64,000 nucleotides of DNA from Brachypodium distachyon. Its lineage: Eukaryota > Streptophyta > Magnoliopsida > Poales > Poaceae. The DNA is taken from assembly GCF_000005505.3 (NCBI RefSeq), contig NC_016131.3, positions 71,002,355 to 71,066,354 on the forward strand. Reading direction: 5' to 3'. The position numbers were made by a program, and so were the translations under genes. This document shows positions 55,066 through 64,000 of the stretch, piece by piece. Every line of letters begins with the position of its first letter. The stretch's first letter is position 1. The notes under the pieces were generated by a model. The model made no database searches. It saw only the letters and a program-made list of their open reading frames with translations, and was not told the origin of the DNA.

Positions 55066-57952
55066 TTCCTGCTCGTGCGAAGACATTTCAGACCATTGCC
55101 CACTGCTCCTTCATGCTAATCTCTCCATCCCAAGATTTCGTGGCTTCAGGTTTGAGAATTTTTGGGCGAGCATGCAAGATTTCCCTGAGGTGGTGGCCTT
55201 GGCTTGGGCAAAGCCGTGCTCCTCCCTAAACCCCATCGGTCGCCTTCACATCAAGTTGTCCCGTACAGCAAAAGCTCTCAAAGCATGGAATCGCTTGAAG
55301 ATTGGCAACACTAAGCTGCAGCTGGCCATTGCCCGTGAAGTCATCCTTCGCCTTGACTGTGCAAGTGAGTTGCGAGACCTCTCTGATGAGGAATTTGCAT
55401 TCCGAAAATTGCTTAAATCCGGGTGCCTTGGCCTCGCGGTGATTGAAAGGGCAAAGGCTCGTCAGAGATCTCGCTTGCAGTGGCTTCGACATGGAGATGC
55501 TAACACGAGTTTCTTCCATCTTCGGGCAGCTACGAGGCAACGGAAAAATTTCATTCAATCTCTTGCAACCGAGCATGGGACGGCATTCGTGCATGAAGAG
55601 AAAGAAAAGATTGTTCACGACCACTTCTGTGCTTCTTTAGGTACGTCTTCCCCGAGGGGGTCGGCCCTCAACCGGCGGGCTCTTGGATATCAACCTTCTG
55701 ATCTCTCAGACCTGGAGCTCCCTTTCACGATGGAGGAGATTAGAGACACAATTTTCTCTATGCCTATGGACAAAGCCCCGGGCCCGGATGGTTTTACTGG
55801 CCTATTCTTTCGCACTTGTTGGAACGTGATCAAGGAAGATATGACAGCAGCCTTCTCTCGTTTGCACTCTCTTCAATCTGATGGTTTCGCTCTCTTAAAT
55901 ACGGCCAACATTGCCTTGCTCCCTAAGTCTTGCGACGCCACTTCGATCTCTCACTAGAGGCCGATTAGCCTTATACATGGTGTCGCAAAGATCTTTCCAA
56001 AGCTTCTTGCAAACCGGCTCGGCCCGAGACTCGACGACCTTGTTTCTGTTGCCAGAGTGCCGTTATCAAGCGTCGATGCATCCAAGATAATTTCCTTTAT
56101 GTCCAAAACGTGGTGCAGTCCTTCCAAAAACCAAAATCTCCGGCTCTTTTCCTCAAGTTCGATATTGCTAAAGCTTTTGACACTGTCAACTGGAGCTACC
56201 TTTTGGAGGCCCTGACGGCTCTTGGGTTTGGACGTCGATGGCGTGATTGGATCTCCTTGCTCTTTGCCACTGCTACCTCTCGCCCCCTCCTCAATGGCTT
56301 GCCGGGTGAAAACTTTTCCTAGGCTCTTCATCCGGCAGGGAGACCCGCTGTCCCCTATGCTCTTCATCCTTGCGATTGACCCCTTACACAGGCTTTTCCA
56401 CTTGGCCTCGCTGCAACAGGTTCTATCCCCGCTGCCTTCTCATTCGGCAAAGCTTCGTGTTTCTCTTTACGCGGATGACGCGGCGATCTTCATCAACCCC
56501 ACCGTTCAAGACCTGCATGCCACTCAGCGCATCCTTGAATCCTCTGGTCAGATTTCGGGTCTTATTACGAACTTCTCCAAATCGTCTGTGCACCCCATTT
56601 GCCGTGATCACCTCGACCTTGACCAACTGCTCCTCCATTTTCCAGGCAGCCACATGGGCTTCCCATGCTGCTACCTTGGCCTGCAGCTCCACGTCCGCAA
56701 GTTGAAGCGAATCCATGTGCAACCCCTTATTGACAAACTTGCGACGCGTCTACCGAGGTGGAAAGGGACCATGCTGTCCTCTGCTTGCAGGCTTACCTTG
56801 ACCAAGGCGGTCCTGTCGGCCATCCCAATCTTCCACATGTCGGTCTTCCCCATTGAAAAATGGGCCATCAAGAAGATGAACAAAATCAGCAGATCTTTCC
56901 TTTGGAAGGGCAAAGAGGAGGCGAATGGTGGTCACTGCTTGGTCAATTGGTCCAAAGTTTGCATGCCTAGGAAACTTGGCGGCCTAGGCATCCCTGACTT
57001 GGAGAAATTTAGTCGTGCCTTGCGTCTGCGTTGGTTGTGGTACGAGTGGACATGTCTTAACAAGCCATGGGTGGGAATGCCCCCTCCGGTGAACAAATGT
57101 GACCGTGCTCTTTTTTCTGCCTCCACCACGGTGTAGATTGGCGATGGTCATAAGGCGAAATTTTGGCATGACTCCTGGCTGGACAGTTTGGCTCCCAATG
57201 TCATCGCACCTACCATTTTTGCCATCACTAGGAGGAAGAACCGTTCTGTGCACGATGATATTACCGAGGGGGCTTGGGTCCGCGCTTTAAGAGGCAAGAT
57301 CTCCAATGCCGTTCAACTCGATGAGTTTGTCTCCCTTTTGTTGATACTTCAAGGTGTGGTCCTGAACCCCGACTCCCTCGATTCCATCACTTGGCATTGG
57401 ACCTCGCATGGCTCCTATACCTCCAGCTCGGCGTACAAGGCTCAATTCCTCGGCTCCATCCATGCCCAACACGCTAACACTGTCTGGAAAGCCAAGGCCG
57501 AAAACAAGTGCAAATTCTTCGCCTGGCTTCTTGTGCAGAACAAGATCCTCACCGCCGACAATCTCGCCGTCAGGGGCTGGCCGCACACTCCTGGATGTTC
57601 CCTTTGCACTGATTCTCATGAGACCGGGACACACATTTTCCTTCGATGCCCCTTTGCCCGCCAGGTGTGGGAAAAAGTCCTTGACCACTACAACTTCAAC
57701 ATCCTTCAGCAGGTCAAGCCTTATGACTACAGGGACACTTGTGCCTGGTGGATTCAAGCCTCCAAGACGATTGACAAAGAAAGAAGACAATGTTTCAATG
57801 GGGTGGTCATTTACATCACGTGGAACATTTGGAAGGAGCGCAACCGCCGTATCTTCCAGACCGTGGCAGCTCCTGCTTTTGTTGTCGCGTCGCTTGCCCA
57901 TGACGCATTTGATACCCATAGGCTTGCTTTCCATTGCGTGACCGTGCCGTGA
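55066..57952 (+). pseudogene. LINE ORF2 (reverse transcriptase), interrupted
   Basis: Conserved blocks in order: WLRHGDANTSFFH, DKAPGPDGFTGLFF, RPISLIHGVAKIF, FDIAKAFDTVNW, RQGDPLSPMLFILA, YADDAAIF (the RT catalytic YADD, 56468-56479), LGLQLHVRKL, the C-terminal KCKFFAWLL, then CSLC...H...C of the zf-RVT domain and WNIWKERNRR. The frame is broken by TAG at 55955-55957, a one-base shift near 56054, another shift near 56310, and TAG at 57134-57136. These four lesions make it inactive in this copy. Confidence 0.9.
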
Positions 57953-58141
57953 GGTTTCTTGTGGTTCTTCGGTGTTTTTTGTCCGTCCTACCGGCCAGCT
58001 GCGTTTGGTCCGTTGGGATAGTCTTTCTCTGTTTCGTCTTTGACTTTTTTCCTTGTTTCGACCTAGGTCGCATGTACATTTACTTGGTTTTTCCCTTCTA
58101 ATATTGCATGGCAGGGCTCCTGCCTTTCACGGCAAAAAAAA
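55066..58141 (+). mobile_element. L1-type LINE, 5'-truncated
   Basis: Begins in the end of the endonuclease domain (ISDHCPLLL) and runs through reverse transcriptase and the zf-RVT region to a 3' tail ending in eight A residues (58134-58141). Loss of ORF1 and most of the endonuclease is the usual 5' truncation of LINE insertions. No target duplication matching the sequence after the A-tail (gatagatatac) was found upstream. Confidence 0.85.
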
Positions 58142-58328
58142 GATAGATATACAGGATAAAACTAGGACCATAAGAAACAACAGAGAGCAGAAGATTCCAT
58201 TCACAGTTTCAGATATGATAACAAGAGCCAGATGTATTGCCCGGTCATCTTTTCCAGCACACCAAATTGATCGACAAGTCAAACTCAAGATCCAATTACA
58301 AATTTACAAGTTTTCGGTTCAGACCTTT
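58142..58328. other. spacer between the LINE tail and the truncated gypsy element
   Basis: AT-rich and non-coding. It starts directly after the LINE A-tail, so it is the old insertion-site flank and could contain the LINE target duplication. Its relation to the gypsy element is unclear. Confidence 0.4.
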
Positions 58329-59810
58329 CTATGTGAAAACTAGCCTCTTCTTTAAATCTTGAAAACTTTCTTCACACTTTTCAGTCCATTCAAACTTCTT
58401 CTCTTTCTTGAAAAGCTCAGTCATAGGTTTGGCTATCTTGGAGAAATTCTCAATGAACCTCCTGTAATATCCAGCAAGTCCTAAGAAGCTGCGAACATCT
58501 CCAACGTTCTTAGGGACTTCCCATTCAGTCACCGCTGCTACTTTAGCAGGGTCGACGGCAATTCCATTTCCTGACACAATGTGTACCAAGAAACCAATTT
58601 CGGACAACCAAAATTTACACTTGCTGAATTTTGCATAAAGCTTGTGCTCTCTAAGCTTTTCCATGATCAGACGCAAATGTTTTTCATGTTCTTCTTTGCT
58701 TTTCAAGTAGATCAAAATGTCGTCGATGAATAGTACGACAAACTTATCCAAATATTCCATGAATACCTTGTTCATCATATTCATGAAGTATGCCGGGGCA
58801 TTGGTTAATCCAAAAGGCATCACTGTATACTCATATAGGCCACACCTAGTGGTAAATGCTGTTTTGGGTATATCCACTTCTCGGATCTTTAACTGAAAAT
58901 AACCTGATCGAAGATCGATCTTTGAGAAAACACAGGCTCCTTTCAATTGATCGAATAGATCATTGATTATGGGTAGTGGGTACTTGTTCTTTATCGTCAC
59001 CTCATTTAGTGAACGATAGTTTATGCACATCCTTTGGCTCTTGTCTTTCTTTTCCACAAATAGAACAGGTGCTACCCATGGTGATGAGCTAGGGCGAATA
59101 AATCCTTTGGCCAACTGTTCTGCAAGTTGCTTCTTCAGCTCCTTCAATTCATCTACAACCATCTTATACGGTCTCTTGGCTATAGGTCCACTTCCGGGCA
59201 ATAACTCAATAAGAAATTCCACATCTCGGTCCGGTGGCATGCGTGGTAATTCCTCTAGAAATACATCCGGATATTCCTTCACTATCAGTACATCCTCTAG
59301 GCTAACCCCCTTAAGAGAATTTACCTTGGGTAATTTAAGCTCATAGGTTGACTTGAAGCGGATTCGCTTCTTCTCCGGAGTTGTGAGTGTGATTGTCCTC
59401 TTGACACAATCTATAAGTCTTTCATACTTGGCTAACCAATCCATTCCTAGGATCACATCCAAGCCTTTTGATCCTAACACTATCAGGTCTGTGGGGAAGT
59501 TGTGTTTCTCGATTTCTGGTGTCAGCATTCGGCATTCACAAGCCGTTATCATCTCTCCCCCAGGTGACTTCACCTTCATAGGGTTCACTAAGGTACTAGT
59601 GTTTAATCCATTCTCATGCACAAAACTCCTTGAGATAAAAGAATGCGATGCACCGGTATCAAACAGTACAAGTGCTTCAAAAGAATTTAGACGGAAGGTG
59701 CCGATTACGATACCTTGCTCCTCCGTGATTTCTTCCACGTTGACGTGCTTCACTTTGCCCTTCTGAAATGGGTTGGGCTTTGCTCCAGCCTCATTGAACT
59801 CTCCGGACAA
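58329..59810 (-). pseudogene. gypsy pol fragment (protease and reverse transcriptase)
   Basis: The open frame covers protease ([18 protein letters not shown]), the linker with [10 protein letters not shown], and reverse transcriptase with [31 protein letters not shown] and FIDDILIY (YxDD-type core), ending [15 protein letters not shown] and then ...KKRLVFT before a stop. It is internally uninterrupted but lacks RNase H and integrase, and has no start codon of its own; it is entered by a frame change from gag near 59800. Confidence 0.88.
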
Positions 59811-60859
59811 TCATTGGAGTAGCGCCCCATCTTGTGACACTTAAAGCATTGCACTTGGCTCATATCCCTGCTAATGGTGCGGTTCTGCCCTGGGTTGCCT
59901 CCATTGTTATGGCCACTGCCCTTGTTGTTGTTGATCCTTGGATGCTGGTGGTGGTGGTTCCGGCTGCCATTTCCTCCCTGGTGGTGGTGGTGGTGTGCTT
60001 GATTTCCATGGCGGTGATGGTGTCCACTCCCTCCATGGTGACTCTGATGATTTCCATCATGCTTAACCATCGAAGAGCTGCCACTACCCTCGTACGAGGT
60101 GCGCGGCTTCTGGTGTGGACCAGCATGGTTGTTGCCATGGTGAGGCCTTTTCCTCCTGTTTTCCATCTGATTCTGCTTGTTCTCAAGAATGATGGCTTTG
60201 TCCATGAGGGACTGGTATGTAGGGATGTAAACAACAGCCAGTTGAACGGCGAGTTCGTCGTTCAAGCCATCTAAAAACCTTTCCCGGCGTTTGGCATCAG
60301 TGTTGACGTCATCCGGGGCATAGCGTGACAACTTGTTGAAGGTCTCGATGTATTCTGACACGGTCCTGTTACTTTGCCTTAGCTTGTGGAATTCCCTCAT
60401 CTTTAAGCTCAGCACACCCGCAGAGATGTGGGCGGTGCGGAAGGAATCTTGGAACATTTCCCATGTGACCTCCTCCATGGGTGTGGTAATCTGATAAGTC
60501 TCCCACCAAGCTGTGGCAGGTCCTTCAAGCAGGTGAGCGGCAAACCTCACCTTGTCAGCTTCATTGCAGCCAACTGTCACCAAACATTTGCTCACAGAGC
60601 GGAGCCAATCATCAGCTACAATTGGTTCCGGGGAGCTGGTGAAGGTTGGTGGACGCAGCCTCAAAAACCTAGTTAACATGTCCACTTGAGGTGGTGGGTT
60701 GGGGTTCTGGTTGTTGTGGTTGTTGTTGTTCATCTGCTGGGTCAAAGCTTGCAGAATCTGAGTCTGTGCAGCCAGCAGTTGCTGCATGGTGGCGTTGTTG
60801 TTGTCCTGACCCTCCTCATTGTTGCCGGCATCGCGGCGAGTATCGCGTCTCGGCGGCAT
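59750..60859 (-). CDS. gypsy gag
   Basis: The likely start is [18 protein letters not shown] at 60859; an in-frame upstream Met at 61015 is preceded by a hydrophobic, non-gag-like stretch. Capsid-type motifs include [49 protein letters not shown] and [15 protein letters not shown] His/Asn/Gly-rich linker precedes one zinc knuckle, [14 protein letters not shown], with C-x2-C-x4-(Y in place of His)-x4-C geometry; the expected His of the knuckle is replaced in this copy. The frame ends shortly after the knuckle and overlaps the pol frame by about 60 bases. Confidence 0.85.
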   Translation of the reverse strand: MPPRRDTRRDAGNNEEGQDNNNATMQQLLAAQTQILQALTQQMNNNNHNNQNPNPPPQVDMLTRFLRLRPPTFTSSPEPIVADDWLRSVSKCLVTVGCNEADKVRFAAHLLEGPATAWWETYQITTPMEEVTWEMFQDSFRTAHISAGVLSLKMREFHKLRQSNRTVSEYIETFNKLSRYAPDDVNTDAKRRERFLDGLNDELAVQLAVVYIPTYQSLMDKAIILENKQNQMENRRKRPHHGNNHAGPHQKPRTSYEGSGSSSMVKHDGNHQSHHGGSGHHHRHGNQAHHHHHQGGNGSRNHHHQHPRINNNKGSGHNNGGNPGQNRTISRDMSQVQCFKCHKMGRYSNDCPESSMRLEQSPTHFRRAK

Positions 60860-61194
60860 CTGTTTTGGGACAGCATAGATGAGAAATAGATAGACAGGAT
60901 CTAAGGGAAAACTAAGCCCCACAACACAGGCAAAACAACAGTTCAAACAACAAGCATAACACAAGCACGACAATTCAATCATGAAACAAGTCAACCATAA
61001 AGCAATCAAAAGCATTCACTAAGATTTTAACATCCAAAACAAATTGTTCACAAGGCCTACCAGCCTAAAACACAGGTAAAAAGTTGCAAGTAAACACACG
61101 AATCTACATTGCCATACCACAACGACGTCATGGTCAATGACTAACACGATAACGAATATAATATAGTAAATAGTCTCGCGGCTCTAAGCTGAAA

Positions 61195-62031
61195 CTAAGG
61201 AAGTGAGAGGAAGTTGGTGTTCCCGGAGCTCTTCGCCCTGGAACGGGTGCGGGTGGCAGGTGTGTCCATCTCCCGCGCCTCCTGAGGTTCCTCCTCCTGT
61301 GGCTCCATCTCCTCGTCCTGAGGGGGTGGTGGAGCTTGTGTTGGTGCAGGGTTGGCGTTGTTGACCTGAGCTTGGAGCTGATCATACTGAAGTTGCAGGA
61401 GATCCTTTTCGTACATAATATGCTCCATGATCGCATGCATGTTCAGGATAACATCTCCCCTGCGGTTCACCTCGTTTGTCTTTAGCGCTAGTTGACCTTG
61501 GAGTATCCCCACCTGGTCTTCAGCTATGTCTGCTCGGGTCATCTCGTTGTAGAGACTCTTCCCCATGTCCACCATGTTCTGCTCCAGAGCTTGAAACTGA
61601 ACATCCTCCATGTGCGGATCCTCGCCCAGGATCTCCGGTCCCACGGCATTCCCGCCAACAACTCGCCTTCCGAAGCTACGAAAGACAGAGTCCGGAGGCA
61701 GTTCATCGTGGTACGCCTCGCACACACGAGCTATCGCATGTTGCATGGCGAATTGGAGTCCCAGCATGAAGTCGGGGTAGCACACGGAGTAGGTGACGTC
61801 GGGCGTCAATGGAACAACAGTCCGTCCTCTGATCTCCGTGTCGATCTCCCAGCGGCGTGCACCTCCTTGGGATCCCACCGGCTCAGCTCGTCCTCGGAAA
61901 CAGGGTGCTGCCAGGTGCAGTGTCGTGCACAAAGTAGCAAGCTGTCTCCCAAACGGGATGTCGTCGTCAACTGTCGGGTAATGGACGTGTGTGAAAGGTG
62001 GCTCATCTCCGAAGTTTGGTGGTCCATTCAT
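61195..62031 (-). CDS. additional ORF upstream of gag in the gypsy element
   Basis: A 278-codon uninterrupted frame in the same orientation as gag-pol, between the primer binding site and gag. It begins MNGPPNFGDEPPFTHVHY and continues IPFGRQLATLCTTLHLAAP, a segment with YSVCYPDFMLGLQFAM, and then a helical, probably coiled-coil region (about 150-230: MVDMGKSLYNEM, ILQGQLALKTNEV, YEKDLLQLQYDQLQAQ). It closes with a Pro/Glu-rich acidic tail. I recognise no catalytic domain. Similar-looking ORFs occur in some grass gypsy elements, but that is from memory. Its lack of stops, while the zinc knuckle and pol are damaged, suggests recent or constrained sequence. Confidence 0.7.
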   Translation of the reverse strand: MNGPPNFGDEPPFTHVHYPTVDDDIPFGRQLATLCTTLHLAAPCFRGRAEPVGSQGGARRWEIDTEIRGRTVVPLTPDVTYSVCYPDFMLGLQFAMQHAIARVCEAYHDELPPDSVFRSFGRRVVGGNAVGPEILGEDPHMEDVQFQALEQNMVDMGKSLYNEMTRADIAEDQVGILQGQLALKTNEVNRRGDVILNMHAIMEHIMYEKDLLQLQYDQLQAQVNNANPAPTQAPPPPQDEEMEPQEEEPQEAREMDTPATRTRSRAKSSGNTNFLSLP

Positions 62032-62391
62032 CTACAAGATTTATGGTGGAGGGAAAGAATTAATCACATGATCAAGTAGGTGGATGCATAAATGTAATAA
62101 TGACAATATAGGGTGTATGTTATGCAAACATGCCAAATAATTGTAACAGTGGGAAGCATGACATTGTAGTATGAGGTGTATATATAAATGCATATAAAAT
62201 CTGAATATGCAAGTGGATGAAGTAGAACACAATTAGTACATATGCATTGAACATTGGTATGAGTGCAAGTGTATATGAATATGCGTGTATCTCAGTATGC
62301 AAATTTAGAGTGGTATGAAATGCATAGAACAATCCTATGGTCTCTTTTGGTCTAATCCAAGCTAGGGTCACGTTCCTACAGGCAACACAAT

Positions 62392-62403
62392 GCTCTGATA
62401 CCA
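62392..62403 (-). other. primer binding site of the minus-strand gypsy element
   Basis: TGGTATCAGAGC on the minus strand (initiator Met tRNA type), two bases after the LTR end ...cacttca at 62406. Confidence 0.88.
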
Positions 62404-62405
62404 TC

Positions 62406-64000
62406 TGAAGTGACCGCCCCCGTACACGGGTTCGATCTCTGTGCTTTAGTGCTAGTCCCTGGATCGACTCACTAGCACACACAATTTCAAGATGTAATAT
62501 CATAGAACAAAGGTCTCAACATTACAACGAATCATCTAGAATTTAAAAGTACTTACAACTTGCATAACCTCATGGGTAAGCTGGAAATAAAACAACTGTT
62601 TAGCAGCGGAAAGCGAAAGATACAAGGGCACATCACACCACGGTGAGAGCGTGTTGGAATGTAAGCCCGTAACCCAAACATGCAGAACGTACATCTTACT
62701 CGTCGTCGGAGCTTCCTGCATCATTAAACGATGCAGCCACTAGGGTCAATACATGTAATGTATTGGCAAGATTCACTAGGAGTTATATCAGAACCTACCA
62801 AGTACATGCATAATGTGGCAAGGTGGGGTTCAAAGCTATTTGCATAAAAGCTTGGTTATTGAATCCTATCTTTTAATCAAATATAATTTTATCACTATTG
62901 GACACGGGGTAGACACACCCATGCTCATATTAACCTAGAGCACGTTGAAGTGGATTCATCAAGTGCTCCTACCCTGTTCAAACCACTCATTTTAATTAAG
63001 AAATTGGAATGAGTGAGACTTTCCTTACAACTCCACATCTAGTTGCTCAAATTGTCCGTTGCCGGGGACATGGCTAAGTGCTTAGTTTTGACGCTCTCGA
63101 GAGTTTGTACACATTCCCCACAAGAAACCGACGTGTTAATCCCTTGCTGTCCTCAGGGTAGAGTAGCAACGGCATCGATTACGAGATTTTCAGAGGTAAT
63201 TCCCTAAACCACGAGAGAATCACGCTCCCCCTACACGGCTACCTCAGTACAATTCCTCGGGTCTAGATTCATACAACTTACTCTTGTCTCGCCAAAGCCC
63301 ATATAGCATTGTGGTTGTACTGGAAGCTTCTAAATAGGAAACTAGTCCAGTCTCGGTTATCTCAGGTGGCATTCCACATTTGCAACGTAGGCGCTCCCCG
63401 AATCCACGGGAGAGACGTCCATGGACGATCTATTCATGAATCCACAGGAACTCGACTCAGAGGGACCCATAAAAATGGACCTGACGCCGCTAATCCTCAA
63501 AATCTTCAAAGCAACCCACCCAGGACGGTTCATTGGATTAATCGTTTTGCCTTACATCTAACAAAATATTTCATAACGCCAAAGGCATAACAATATCATA
63601 ATGTAGTTATTTCCCCCACGATACTACCATAGCCTAGCATTCAACTACAATCGATGGAAATTTGGTAGCAAGGTAATGGCGAGGGTAAACTAGAAGTACG
63701 AGTAATATTCCTGATGCATCTAATAAAACATCTAGTGCATAGTGAAAATATTTAGGAGAAATGATCAAAGTGAACTTGCCTTGTCCAAGGTTGTGGTAGT
63801 TCTCGCACTCTTTGCAACAACAAGGATTACACTCCACAAAATCTAAAATAAAAGAAACACACACAATAGACACAACATTCAATACAAAAACCATGCCATG
63901 ATGCATATGCCATGATGATGTACACAAAGGTTACCTCCAAGGTAAAAAAGTTTTGTTTCTGTTTTGAAAAGTTTTTCAAAAGGTTTGGGCAATTTACACA
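62406..64000 (-). repeat. 5' LTR of the minus-strand gypsy element (outer limit unknown)
   Basis: The LTR ends in CA at 62406 just before the primer site. Its outer TG start could not be placed, because the partner 3' LTR is missing and the window ends at 64000; the LTR may be shorter than this span or continue beyond it. The sequence is AT-rich with only short ORFs (for example 63309-63590). Confidence 0.35.

Larger units (their letters stand above)
58329..62405 (-). mobile_element. Ty3/gypsy LTR retrotransposon, 3'-truncated
   Basis: Minus-strand order: LTR end at 62406, primer binding site, extra ORF, gag, protease, reverse transcriptase, then an abrupt end just after the start of the RT-RNase H connection (near 58335). 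RNase H, integrase and 3' LTR are absent, so about half the element has been lost. Next to the break lie 187 bp of unassigned sequence and then the LINE tail. Confidence 0.88.

Overview
The window reads as nuclear DNA of a pooid grass, probably Triticeae or a close relative. Four things point that way: GC-rich, intron-bearing genes of cereal type; many Stowaway MITEs with the CTCCCTCCGT terminus; Tourist-like and hAT-like MITEs; and blocks of nested LTR retrotransposons, a LINE and a Helitron-like end. Nothing bacterial, viral, organellar or CRISPR-like was seen.

The left half (about 1-34.4 kb) is the genic part. In order it holds: an HD-Zip I transcription factor of the rice HOX21/HOX23 type (3 exons, +, 6289-8438); an intronless chloroplast-targeted bPH2/YdbS-like membrane protein (+, 13486-14037); a PBS1-like receptor-like cytoplasmic kinase of subfamily VII (6 exons, +, 20225-22967); a convergent plastid 3-dehydroquinate synthase homolog (10 exons, -, 23689-26685); an intronless SAUR-type auxin-response gene (+, 28095-28466); and a DUF1618 gene that seems to lack its N-terminal part (+, about 33225-34343). 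A decayed GH31 alpha-glucosidase fragment lies at 5084-5415 (-). The reading frames and splice phases of the HD-Zip, kinase and DHQS genes were followed base by base and all close without internal stops.

The right half (about 35-64 kb) is repeats and pseudogene debris: a Ty3/gypsy chromovirus with two LTRs and a broken gag-pol (35097-40637); a run of exon-like fragments from unrelated host genes (WRKY group IId, chaperonin-60 beta, a VPS13-like protein; 41.2-45.6 kb) with a tandem duplication and MITEs in the gaps; a minisatellite (46.9-47.3 kb); a fold-back element rich in the TTCGG motif; a Helitron 3' terminus at 49850; a decayed Copia element carrying a solo LTR with a perfect 5-bp target duplication (53297-54145); a 5'-truncated LINE (55.1-58.1 kb); and a minus-strand Ty3/gypsy element (58.3-62.4 kb plus LTR) with an extra ORF upstream of gag.

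The intact genes have no obvious shared pathway. They are ordinary neighbours in a cereal gene island: growth and stress transcription, plastid metabolism, membrane-anchored signalling and auxin response. The most unusual material is the multi-gene fragment cluster at 41-46 kb, the extra ORF of the minus-strand gypsy element, and several transposon boundaries that can be set exactly from their target duplications.
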